Shown here in pieces: positions 5,962-12,627 of a stretch of DNA of 12,715 nucleotides (positions within the stretch are counted from its first letter, which is position 1; the number at the start of each line of letters is the position of its first letter). The stretch is from Clostridia bacterium (lineage in GTDB: Bacteria > Bacillota_A > Clostridia > Oscillospirales > QAKW01): the NCBI GenBank assembly GCA_017396865.1, contig JAFQKO010000078.1, forward strand, positions 1-12,715. Direction: 5' to 3'. The notes under the pieces were generated by a model, which searched no databases, was not told the origin of the DNA, and saw only the letters and a list, made by a program, of their open reading frames with translations. A program made the translations under genes and the position numbers.

Positions 5962-7260
5962 ATGATCTGTAAAAATTTATCTGTTTCCGCCGAAGGGCGC
6001 TTGCTCTTTGCCGAGCAGGATGCCGCAGCGCTGCTGCGGCAGTACGGCTCTCCCCTCTATCTGATGGATGAGGAGCGGATCCGCGAAAATTGTCGAACCT
6101 ATTATACCGCCATGAAGGAGGCCTTCGGCGAGGCCGCCCTTCCCTTCTACGCCGGCAAGGCGGCCTCCTTCAAGGAGATCTACCGCATTGTGGCCGAGGA
6201 GGGCTTGGGCGCCGACGCAGTTTCCTCCGGCGAGCTTTATACCGCCCATAAGGCGGGCTTCCCCATGGAACGTATCTGTTTCCACGGCAACAACAAGACC
6301 GATGCCGATATTGCCCTTGCGCTGGAGCTGGGCGTAGGCTGCTTCGTTGTGGATAATGAAGAGGAGCTTTACGCCATCGATCGGATCGCCGCCAAGCTTG
6401 GCAAAACCCAGGCGGTTTTATTGCGGCTGACCCCCGGCATCGACACCCATACCTACGAAGCCATCAACACCGGCAAGGTGGATTCCAAGTTCGGCTCTGC
6501 CATCGAAACGGGGCAAGCCGAGGAGATCACCGCCCTGGCGCTGAAGCTGAAGGGCATCGACCTGAAGGGCTTCCATTGCCACGTAGGCTCGCTGGTATTT
6601 GATTCCGATACCTTCCTGCGCTCGGCCGATATCATGCTGGACTTCATCGCCCACATCCGCGACACCCTTGGCTACACCGCCGAGGAGCTGGATCTGGGCG
6701 GCGGCTACGGGGTTCGCTACGTTGAGAGCGATCCCACCATCGACATTGCCGCCAACATCCACGAGGTTGCCAAGAGCGTCAAGGCCAAGTGCGCCGCCCT
6801 CAACCTGCCCCTCCCCGCCCTGCGGATGGAGCCGGGCAGAAGCATCGTTGCCGATGCGGGCATGACCCTCTACACCGTTGGCACCATCAAGAAGATCCCC
6901 GGCTACAAAAACTATGTTTCCATCGACGGCGGCATGAGCGATAACCCCCGCTATGCCCTCTACGAATCGAGCTACACGGTATTGGCCGCCGAAAAGATGA
7001 ACGAGCCGACCGATATGATCGCCGATGTGGTGGGTCGCTGCTGCGAGAGCGGCGATATCATCCAGCCGCAGGTGGCACTCCCCGCCTCCCTCAAGCGCGG
7101 CGATATCATCGCCGTTCTGACTACGGGTGCATACAATTATTCCATGGCATCCAACTACAACCGCATTCCCCGCCTGCCCATTGTCATGCTGAACAAGGGC
7201 AAGAGCCGCATCGTGGTAAAGCGGGAGACCTTAGAGGATCTGATTCAAAATGACATCTAA
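5962..7260 (+). CDS. lysA: Diaminopimelate decarboxylase LysA
   Basis: PLP-dependent decarboxylation of meso-diaminopimelate to L-lysine, the last step of the pathway. 432 residues, the normal length for this fold-type III (alanine racemase-like barrel plus beta domain) enzyme. The PLP lysine is K66 in FYAGKAASF. HCHVGS lies at 205-210, the glycine-rich phosphate loop LGGGYG at 245-250, and EPGRSIVADAG at 290-300. The catalytic CESGD motif is at 361-365, supplied across the dimer interface, and TGAYNYSMASNYN at 388-400 holds the PLP-contacting tyrosine. AGGA (5948-5951) within the end of lysC serves as the ribosome binding site. The 3' end overlaps the next gene by 11 nt. The product is lysine itself, the ligand of the riboswitch at the head of the operon. 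Confidence 0.97.
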   Translation: MICKNLSVSAEGRLLFAEQDAAALLRQYGSPLYLMDEERIRENCRTYYTAMKEAFGEAALPFYAGKAASFKEIYRIVAEEGLGADAVSSGELYTAHKAGFPMERICFHGNNKTDADIALALELGVGCFVVDNEEELYAIDRIAAKLGKTQAVLLRLTPGIDTHTYEAINTGKVDSKFGSAIETGQAEEITALALKLKGIDLKGFHCHVGSLVFDSDTFLRSADIMLDFIAHIRDTLGYTAEELDLGGGYGVRYVESDPTIDIAANIHEVAKSVKAKCAALNLPLPALRMEPGRSIVADAGMTLYTVGTIKKIPGYKNYVSIDGGMSDNPRYALYESSYTVLAAEKMNEPTDMIADVVGRCCESGDIIQPQVALPASLKRGDIIAVLTTGAYNYSMASNYNRIPRLPIVMLNKGKSRIVVKRETLEDLIQNDI

Positions 7261-8002
7261 ACTTTTATTGGCCAGCGACTACGACGGTACCCTGAAGCAA
7301 AACGGTGTCGTTTCCGCCGAGGACATCGAGGCCATCCGCCGTTGGCAAGCGGCAGGGAACGTTTTTTGCCTCTGCACGGGGCGCTGCCTCCACTCGGCCA
7401 TTGAGATCATGGAACAGGATTCCCTTTCCCCCGATCTGCTGATCACCGGTAACGGTGCAGCAATCGGGAAAATGGACGGCAGCTTTTTATCAAAAAAACC
7501 GCTGACCGCCAAGGAAACCGCCGCCATCCACCAAATTGCCCGTGAATGCGGCAACACCGCCTTTGCCTGCAATGCCGAGGATGGCAGCCAGATGATGTTT
7601 GATTCTTTGAATCCGGCCCGCCAAACGGCAACCGTCGAGCAGATGCTGGCAGAGCAGCATCCCATCCAATGCACCGCTGTTTTTAAGGAAAATCCGCCCG
7701 CCGCCCGCCGCTTTACCGATCGGGTCAACCGCGAGGTTGAGGGCGCGACCGCTCACCTCAACGGCGTATACATCGACTGCACCGCCCGCGGTGTGGATAA
7801 AGGAAAGGGCGTTGAAAAGGCCGCCGCTCTGCTCGGGATCTCAACCGAAAACTGCTACACCATCGGCGATAATGAAAACGACCTGCCGATGCTGCTCCCC
7901 TTCCATGGCTCTGCCATCGAGAGCGGCAACCCCGATACCGTCGCCAAGGTCGGCCGCTCGATCCCGACCGTCGCAGCATTTATTAAGGAAATTCTGAAAT
8001 GA
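7250..8002 (+). CDS. HAD-superfamily phosphatase, Cof/type IIB
   Basis: A 250-residue haloacid dehalogenase-like hydrolase of the Cof subgroup, probably dephosphorylating a small cytoplasmic metabolite. Motif I is SDYDGTL with nucleophile D10 and acid/base D12. Motif II is T43 in CLCTGR, motif III a lysine in the DKGKG stretch (K184 or K186), and motif IV is GDNEND with D207 and D211. The segment between motifs II and III (about 80-180) is the C2-type cap that sets substrate choice. It overlaps lysA by 11 nt, with AGAGGA (7233-7238) inside lysA, so it is translated from the lysine operon. The substrate cannot be predicted; a role in lysine metabolism is possible but rests only on position. 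A strong bidirectional hairpin follows immediately. Confidence 0.92.
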   Translation: MTSKLLLASDYDGTLKQNGVVSAEDIEAIRRWQAAGNVFCLCTGRCLHSAIEIMEQDSLSPDLLITGNGAAIGKMDGSFLSKKPLTAKETAAIHQIARECGNTAFACNAEDGSQMMFDSLNPARQTATVEQMLAEQHPIQCTAVFKENPPAARRFTDRVNREVEGATAHLNGVYIDCTARGVDKGKGVEKAAALLGISTENCYTIGDNENDLPMLLPFHGSAIESGNPDTVAKVGRSIPTVAAFIKEILK

Positions 8003-8005
8003 TAC

Positions 8006-8049
8006 AAACAAAAGGTCATGCACTGAAATGAGTGCATGACCTTTTGTTT
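8006..8049. terminator. Bidirectional terminator between convergent operons
   Basis: Perfect 19-bp inverted repeat, arms 8006-8024 and 8031-8049, loop GAAATG. The stem ends in AAACAAAAGG / CCTTTTGTTT, giving T-rich tails in both directions. It lies 3 nt after the HAD stop codon and 3 nt from the stop codon of the opposing gene, so it serves both operons. Confidence 0.9.
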
Positions 8050-8052
8050 ATG

Positions 8053-9075
8053 TTAATCCTTTAAAACAAATCCGTATTTATCATCGCGAACGTAGCGGCA
8101 GATCAGGCTGCAGCAGCCCTGATCGGATTGATGCTCCTCGCTGATCAGCCAATCGCCGTTTTGGCAGGCATAAAGGCCGGTGGAGCCGAAGCGGAAGCGC
8201 CAGCCGTAAACGCCGCTCTTTTCATCGCAATTTCCCGCAGGGAGCAACGAAAGCTGCCAGCCTTCCTCCTCCAACCCCTTTAATTTGCCCCAAACGGGCG
8301 GAGCGGAGGCATCTGCCGCAAAGAGGTCGTAGTTCGGAAAATCGGGCTTAGCGCCGCGATAAACTGCCATAAAATAAGCATTATCCTTGGGGCTGTACTC
8401 CATATTCTGCACCCCATAGGTGGTATTTCCGGTATAAAGGAACAGCTTTTGATCCGGCTTTTGCGGGCCGCTTTTGTGCATTGCCGCCTGGGAGAGGGGC
8501 TTGGCATAGCGATCCCAATCCTCGATATCATATTTCAGAATAACCTGATGATCGTTGTCGGTGCGAGCGAGATCCTTATAGATGCCATAGGCAACAAAGA
8601 GATAATCCTTGCCGCCCCGCTCCCCATACATCGGGCCGATGGCGGTGCCGTCGATGCCGCTGCAGCCGTATTTATGATTGGGCGCATTATAATCGTCGAC
8701 CACTTCCTTTAAGTAGACGGCGGTCATGATGCCATCCTTTTCGGCATCCATCTCCAAGCGGTCGATTTGATCCACGTCGAAGATGGCGATATAGAAGGCA
8801 TCCTCGATCGCTTGGGTGCTGCCCAGCTTGGATAGGATCCCCTTGCCGATGGAATCGTTTTTATACTCCAGCGAACCGTAGACCTTGCCGTTATGAAAAA
8901 CGATACAGCCGAGATGGCCCAGCAGGCCGTCCACGCAACCAACGATCGTGCCATCGAGCTTGGCCTTTACCAATTTGGTGGTAAAGGAATAATAGATATA
9001 GCCCTTTTGCTCATCCACGGCAATGCCCTGAATATGGCACTTCCCCCACGAGCCGGTATAGATCGGATTTTCCAT
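8053..9075 (-). CDS. Protein of unknown function, possibly a beta-propeller
   Basis: A 340-residue soluble protein with no signal peptide or membrane segment. I do not recognise a named family. It is rich in short aromatic and glycine-ended strands with turn motifs, such as QGIAVDEQKGYIYYSF (16-31), GKVYGSLEYKND (63-74), KDYLFVAYGIY (157-167) and NAYFMAVYRG (240-249). This resembles blade repeats of a beta-propeller or sugar/lactonase-like repeat protein; that is inference from the pattern. GLLGHLGCIVFHNGKVYGSLEYKNDSIGKG (about 50-79) looks like a likely conserved core, with C57 and H54 as candidate functional residues. Further cysteines occur at about 137, 289, 310, 327, 328 and 332. AAAGGAG, 8 nt before the ATG, lies in the end of the Nudix gene, with 2 nt between that gene's stop codon and this start. 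It is the last gene of the sufC operon. Confidence 0.8.
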   Translation of the reverse strand: MENPIYTGSWGKCHIQGIAVDEQKGYIYYSFTTKLVKAKLDGTIVGCVDGLLGHLGCIVFHNGKVYGSLEYKNDSIGKGILSKLGSTQAIEDAFYIAIFDVDQIDRLEMDAEKDGIMTAVYLKEVVDDYNAPNHKYGCSGIDGTAIGPMYGERGGKDYLFVAYGIYKDLARTDNDHQVILKYDIEDWDRYAKPLSQAAMHKSGPQKPDQKLFLYTGNTTYGVQNMEYSPKDNAYFMAVYRGAKPDFPNYDLFAADASAPPVWGKLKGLEEEGWQLSLLPAGNCDEKSGVYGWRFRFGSTGLYACQNGDWLISEEHQSDQGCCSLICRYVRDDKYGFVLKD

Positions 9076-9077
9076 TT

Positions 9078-9533
9078 TTAAAACTCCTTTGCTTCGATCA
9101 GCCGATCCCCTTCATACACCAGCTTCATCCGAAAGAAGGGGGCATTCTGCTGCAGCTTTTGCAGGAAAAGGCGGTCGCCCTCCCATTGGGGCAGATCGTT
9201 GTTGACCGTTTGGATGGGCACCCATTCCAAAACGCCTTCGTCGCATTCCTTTAAACTGCCGCTGAAGCGGTCGGCCCAAAAAAGGTGCATCCGTTCATCG
9301 GGCCAGCCGGTGCAGGAAAAATCCACCACACCGCGATATTCCGGCTCGATGAGGGTCAGCCCTGTTTCCTCATAAGCTTCCCGCAGAGCGCATTCCAAGG
9401 GGGTCTCATGCGGCAGGAACTTCCCGCCGACACCGACCCATTTATCCTTATTGACGTCCCGCTCCTTTTTGATGCGATGGAGCATCAGGTAGCAGCCGTC
9501 CTTTTCAATATAAATCAACGAGGTATCGATCAT
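9078..9533 (-). CDS. Nudix hydrolase (MutT-like, 8-oxo-dGTP diphosphatase type)
   Basis: A 151-residue Nudix protein that hydrolyses a nucleoside diphosphate-linked compound. The Nudix box is complete: G37-x5-E43-x7-R51-E52-A-Y-E55-E56-T-G58-L, with the metal-binding glutamates in place. The sequence GVGGKF before the box, the W at 81-100 region (GWPDERMHLFWADRF) and the length are like those of small firmicute MutT/8-oxo-dGTP diphosphatase proteins, so sanitising oxidised nucleotides is a reasonable guess, but Nudix substrates are hard to predict. Its ATG overlaps the stop codon of the SufB-like gene (ATGA), and its own stop codon lies 2 nt before the next start, so it is firmly embedded in the Fe-S assembly operon. 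A link to oxidative damage is suggestive only. Confidence 0.92.
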   Translation of the reverse strand: MIDTSLIYIEKDGCYLMLHRIKKERDVNKDKWVGVGGKFLPHETPLECALREAYEETGLTLIEPEYRGVVDFSCTGWPDERMHLFWADRFSGSLKECDEGVLEWVPIQTVNNDLPQWEGDRLFLQKLQQNAPFFRMKLVYEGDRLIEAKEF

Positions 9534-10447
9534 TTCAGAAATCCGTTTACGATCTGCTCCTCGGCTTCCTGCTCGGTGAGGCCGAGGGTCATCAGCTTAA
9601 TAAGCTGCTCGCCCGCGATCTTGCCGATGGCCGCCTCATGGATCAGGCTGGCATCGATATGGGATGCGGTGATCTCGGGGATGGCGGCAACCACAGCGTC
9701 GTCCATGATAATGGCATCGCATTCGGAATGACCGCTGCAGCGGTTATTACCCTTGATATTGGAGCGGAAGATCTGTTTGGATTCGCCCTTGGCGACCGAG
9801 CGGGATACGAGGTTTGCGCTGCAGCCCTCGCCGTCCATATCCACCGTGAAATCGGTTTCGGCATACTGCTTGCCGTGGGTCATGATCTTCTCATGGATAA
9901 TCAGCGTAGCATCAGCGCCCAGCTTGGCGGTGGTGACCCGCTTGGTGGAGTCGACGCCCTTGATCTGCACCGTTTCCATCTCCATATAACCGCCGTCCTC
10001 TACCTCCACAACGGTGGTGGGGTTCATGACGTTTTGGCCGTTACCGTCGCCCTGACCGTAATGCTTTTCCACGTATTTCACCTTGGCATTCTTCCCTACG
10101 AAGAAGGAATGGATGCCGTCGTGGCGGGACTCCTGATCCCCCGCGTTATGAATGCCGCAACCTGCAACGATGGTAACGTCGGCGCCCTCGCCGATATAAA
10201 AATCGTTATACACCATATCCTGCAAACCGCTTTGGCTCAAAACGACGGGGATATGCACGCTTTCATGCTTGGTGAAAGGCTTGATAATGATATCAATGCC
10301 GTCTTTATCGTCCTTGGTAACGATATCAATATTTGCCGTGGTGGCACGCCCCGCAGAGCTGCCGTTTGCACGGATATTATAGGCACCCGCAGGTACCTCA
10401 TGAAGGTCTGCGACCTGCTCTAATAAAGTTTTTTGAATAGAATCCAT
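9530..10447 (-). CDS. sufB: SufB/SufD-family Fe-S scaffold protein (minimal SufCB/SMS type)
   Basis: Scaffold subunit on which Fe-S clusters are built, working with the SufC ATPase in the cytosol. At 305 residues it is shorter than Escherichia coli SufB and lacks most of the N-terminal extension, as in the two-component SufCB (SMS-type) systems of archaea and anaerobic bacteria. The central part (about 80-235) is the repetitive beta-helix strand pattern. The C-terminal part has GHSECDAIIMDD, where C243 falls at the position of the essential SufB cysteine, and then LIHEAAIGKI with H270-E271, the likely cluster-binding pair shared with SufB/SufD. C97 (AGCGIHNAG) is another candidate ligand. AAGGAGG lies 9 nt before the ATG and 14 nt separate it from sufC. 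As no second scaffold gene is present, a homodimer with two SufC is expected (inference). The gene could equally be labelled sufD-like. Confidence 0.92.
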   Translation of the reverse strand: MDSIQKTLLEQVADLHEVPAGAYNIRANGSSAGRATTANIDIVTKDDKDGIDIIIKPFTKHESVHIPVVLSQSGLQDMVYNDFYIGEGADVTIVAGCGIHNAGDQESRHDGIHSFFVGKNAKVKYVEKHYGQGDGNGQNVMNPTTVVEVEDGGYMEMETVQIKGVDSTKRVTTAKLGADATLIIHEKIMTHGKQYAETDFTVDMDGEGCSANLVSRSVAKGESKQIFRSNIKGNNRCSGHSECDAIIMDDAVVAAIPEITASHIDASLIHEAAIGKIAGEQLIKLMTLGLTEQEAEEQIVNGFLK

Positions 10448-10461
10448 AGCCGCTTTCCTCC

Positions 10462-11184
10462 TTACATTTTATCGGTGAGCACCTTGCAGGGGGCTTGACC
10501 CTGCAGCAGCTCCGGCAATACGCTATCCTTTTCGCCCACGGTACGCACGGTTCCGTCGGCAATAACGATGACCTTATCGGCAATATTCAAGATCCGCTCC
10601 TGATGGGAGATGATGATGATAGAGCCGCCCAGCTTTTCATGCATCTTTTCAAAGACGTTGATCAGGTTGGAAAAGCTCCATAGATCGATGCCCGCCTCCG
10701 GCTCATCGAACACCGAAACCTTGGTGCCGCGCGCCAGAACCGAGGCGATCTCGATCCGCTTGACCTCGCCGCCCGAAAGGCTGGCATTGATCTCGCGGTT
10801 GATATAATCACGGGCGCAAAGCCCCACCTCCGAAAGGTAGGCGCAGGCTTCGCTCATCGAAAGCTCGCGGCCTGCCGCCAAGGTGATGAGATCCTTCACG
10901 GTGATACCCTTAAAGCGCACCGGCTGCTGGAAGGCGAAGCTGATGCCCCGCTTGGCGCGCTCGGTGATGGAAAGGTCGGTAATATCCTCGCCATCGAGAA
11001 TAATGCGACCCTCGGTGGGGGTATAAATACCGGCGATCAGCTTGGCCAGCGTGGATTTACCGCCGCCGTTGGGGCCGGTGATGGCAACAAACCGCTCATC
11101 AATGGTGAGATTTATATTCTTTAAAATTTCCTTTTTACCGTCCTCATTTTCGGCGGTATAGGAGATATTTTTCAGTTCAAGCAT
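10462..11184 (-). CDS. sufC: Fe-S assembly ATPase SufC
   Basis: ABC-type soluble ATPase that powers conformational change of the SufB-type scaffold; it is not a transporter. 240 residues, the usual length. Walker A GPNGGGKST at 37-45, Q-loop glutamine at 86-87, ABC signature LSGGE at 136-140, Walker B VSVFDEPEAGID at 156-167 with catalytic E161, and the H-loop histidine H194 in SHQ. The EPEAGID run is close to the SufC form (EPDSGLD). Start 11184 has AAGGAGG 9 nt upstream and a clear promoter at 11220-11248. It is the first gene of a four-gene unit with sufB, a Nudix gene and an unknown gene. No sufS, sufU or iscR-like gene is nearby. Confidence 0.94.
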   Translation of the reverse strand: MLELKNISYTAENEDGKKEILKNINLTIDERFVAITGPNGGGKSTLAKLIAGIYTPTEGRIILDGEDITDLSITERAKRGISFAFQQPVRFKGITVKDLITLAAGRELSMSEACAYLSEVGLCARDYINREINASLSGGEVKRIEIASVLARGTKVSVFDEPEAGIDLWSFSNLINVFEKMHEKLGGSIIIISHQERILNIADKVIVIADGTVRTVGEKDSVLPELLQGQAPCKVLTDKM

Positions 11185-11219
11185 TTTTAGGGTCCTCCTT
11201 TACTTTAACCTTTCATTAT

Positions 11220-11248
11220 ATTGTACCCAAAATACCGCCAAAGGTCAA
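11220..11248 (-). promoter_or_regulatory. Promoter of the sufCB operon
   Basis: Minus strand TTGACC (11248-11243), 17-bp spacer, TACAAT (11225-11220), about 35 nt before the sufC start codon. This is a strong vegetative-type promoter. I see no obvious repressor palindrome overlapping it. Confidence 0.75.
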
Positions 11249-11369
11249 GCATTATCTACAAAAAAGGCACCGACCGCAGAAAAATAGGTAAAACCTAAAG
11301 TATGTGCCAATATTAAAGATTGCAAGGAGAAAGAAACACCTACTCTTTCTTCTTGTTCCTTTTATAAGG
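11249..11369. other. Intergenic region upstream of the suf promoter, no gene seen
   Basis: No credible coding region. On the minus strand GGCAC (11308-11304) can pair with GTGCC (11270-11266), followed by TTTTTT (11265-11260), with a small AGGT/ACCT hairpin inside: a terminator-like structure just upstream of the suf promoter. Around 11324-11360, AGAAAGA and TCTTTCT can also pair. These are weak signals and no transcript is evident. Confidence 0.35.
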
Positions 11370-11397
11370 AAAAAATCCGCATAGTGATGCGGATTTT
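11370..11397 (-). terminator. Intrinsic terminator-like hairpin
   Basis: An 11-bp stem AAAATCCGCAT / ATGCGGATTTT (11372-11382 and 11387-11397) with a 4-nt loop. On the minus strand the stem runs into TTTTTT; on the plus strand it ends in TTTT. It could stop transcripts entering the suf promoter region from the direction of the AraC gene. Confidence 0.65.
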
Positions 11398-11421
11398 GAT
11401 TGAAATTTTTCTGCTATCCGC

Positions 11422-11467
11422 CGAAATGACCGCTCAGCGTATCACATACGCGATCGGGATCATTTCG
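11422..11467. repeat. Imperfect inverted repeat next to the MITE-like element
   Basis: CGAAATGA (11422-11429) pairs with TCATTTCG (11460-11467), and GCGTAT with ATACGC forms the inner stem around a CAC loop, with mismatches between. It ends 4 nt before the inverted-repeat element and may be an older part of it or a separate hairpin. Confidence 0.5.
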
Positions 11468-11471
11468 ACGA

Positions 11472-11752
11472 AGGGCGCCCTCAGTTAGGGAATAATCGCT
11501 TTAAAACGGCGCATTTCGGCGCAAATCTACGTTAAAAATGCTCGCCATCCGTCAGGATGCCTGCGCTTTTTGCCTTGACTTGCATCCAAACTGCGCCATT
11601 TTAAAGTGCCAAAGGCAGTTTTGAGACACAGATTTTTCGTTCAGGCGCAACAACAAAAATCACGCAATGCTGACGCATTACGGGATTTTTTTGTTGTGTA
11701 TGGGCGGAAAAGATGGTTTCAAAACCGATTCTTCCCTATCTGAGGGCGCCCT
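11472..11752. mobile_element. MITE-like element with 27-bp terminal inverted repeats and two hairpin arms
   Basis: The 281-bp segment is bounded by inverted repeats 11472-11498 and 11726-11752, starting AGGGCGCCCTCAG and matching at 25 of 27 positions. It contains no gene. Inside, arm 1 pairs 11499-11513 with 11592-11606 (CTTTAAAACGGCGCA, one mismatch), then GCAAATC (11521-11527) with GACTTGC (11577-11583), ending in the hairpin 11534-11571. Arm 2 pairs GTTTTGAGAC (about 11618-11627) with the GTTTCAAAAC region (11716-11725) and ends in the A/T-rich hairpin 11650-11697. Terminal repeats, small size and lack of coding suggest a non-autonomous transposable element. I see no clear target-site duplication, and the transposase family is unknown. 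A structured RNA gene is the alternative. Confidence 0.7.
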
Positions 11753-11778
11753 CCGGCACTCTTTTTTGTTCAGTCTCC

Positions 11779-11816
11779 CAGCGTGTCAAAATAAAGAATG
11801 TTTTTTTGACACGCTG
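11779..11816. repeat. Perfect 13-bp inverted repeat
   Basis: CAGCGTGTCAAAA (11779-11791) and TTTTGACACGCTG (11804-11816) pair perfectly around a loop with a T-run at its 3' side. The form is that of an interspersed palindromic repeat or an old terminator. It sits between the MITE-like element and the hairpin at the end of the AraC gene. Confidence 0.65.
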
Positions 11817-11849
11817 AATAAAATGGCCTGTATCGCAGGTCATTTTATT
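11817..11849 (-). terminator. Hairpin at the 3' end of the AraC-family gene
   Basis: AATAAAATGGCCTG (11817-11830) pairs with CAGGTCATTTTATT (11836-11849), one mismatch, 5-nt loop. The stem includes the TAA stop codon of the minus-strand gene and ends in TTTTATT, so it fits a terminator for that gene, though the T-run is short. Confidence 0.6.
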
Positions 11850-12627
11850 ATTTATAACGGGACGGCGTTTGGCCGGTGATGCGCTTGAAGGCGGTGCTGA
11901 AATAGTTTTGATCGGTGTAGCCGAGCTGTAGGGCAGTCTCCTTCACCGAAAGCCCCGTCTGCAGCAGACGCACCGCCTCCTGCATTTTAATGCGGTTAAA
12001 ATAATCCATGATGCCAACGCCTGCGTAGCGGGCAAAGGTCTTTTGCAGATTGATCTCGCTCATGTTGCAAAGCTTTGCCACCTCCCGCACCGTCAGGCGG
12101 CGGTGCAGGTTTTGCTGCAGGGTACGGATAATGGAGGCATAATTGAGGGCACTTTGGGATTTGGTGCGCCGCTTTTCTTCGGGTTGTAACAGCAGCAAAA
12201 ACCGTTCCAGCTCCTTCACAAAGGGGAGGGGATCGGTGGCCTCCTTGATCCAATAGGGGGTGGTGAGAAACCGCTGTTTGCCCAATTGATAAAGATGCTC
12301 CATTGCCGCAGGCTCGCTCGGTCGGCAAACGCGGTCGTTGGTTTTGGGAATGTCCGTTCCCGAAAAGGTGATGATGGTATAGGTAAAGGGCTCGTTCAGG
12401 CCGTAGATGGCATGGAATTGCATGGGCGGATGCAAAAAGGCCTGCCCCGCCTCCAGTTCAAAAACCCGATGGTCGGCGGTGATGCCCGCCCGCCCTTCGT
12501 TGACATAGACCAGCTCGTAAAAATCATGGGACTCTCCGCGGAAAACAAAATCTGCCGTTTGCTGATGCCGAAAAAAGGTATGGAGAGCTGCAATATGGGG
12601 ATTGTTGGAAATTACGATACCTTTCAT
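11848..12627 (-). CDS. AraC-family transcriptional regulator with cupin-like sensor domain
   Basis: A 259-residue DNA-binding regulator. The N-terminal part (about 20-95) is a cupin-like ligand domain: HDFYELVYVNEGRAGI, then the strand-turn LEAGQAFLHPPMQFHAI with H67 and H72, as in AraC proteins that sense sugars or related small molecules. A linker region covers about 100-165. The C-terminal AraC/XylS domain (about 170-259) has two helix-turn-helix motifs: LTVREVAKLCNMSEINLQKTF (178-198) and SVKETALQLGYTDQNYFSTAFKR (227-249), ending in the typical GQTPSRYK. ATG 12627 has AAGGAGA 6-7 nt upstream. The target genes are not evident; it may act on a gene beyond the right edge. No metabolic operon adjoins it in this window. 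The ligand cannot be told. Confidence 0.93.
   Translation of the reverse strand: MKGIVISNNPHIAALHTFFRHQQTADFVFRGESHDFYELVYVNEGRAGITADHRVFELEAGQAFLHPPMQFHAIYGLNEPFTYTIITFSGTDIPKTNDRVCRPSEPAAMEHLYQLGKQRFLTTPYWIKEATDPLPFVKELERFLLLLQPEEKRRTKSQSALNYASIIRTLQQNLHRRLTVREVAKLCNMSEINLQKTFARYAGVGIMDYFNRIKMQEAVRLLQTGLSVKETALQLGYTDQNYFSTAFKRITGQTPSRYK

Noticed and set aside
11260..11308. Resemblance of the GGCACC / GGTGCC TTTTTT segment to the end of a tracrRNA
   Set aside because: There is no CRISPR array, anti-repeat or cas gene anywhere in the window; the similarity is only that of a GC stem with a T-run.
11667..11879. A 70-codon open frame on the plus strand starting inside the MITE-like element
   Set aside because: It runs through arm 2, the terminal repeat and three hairpins, has no ribosome binding site and gives a sequence without family features.
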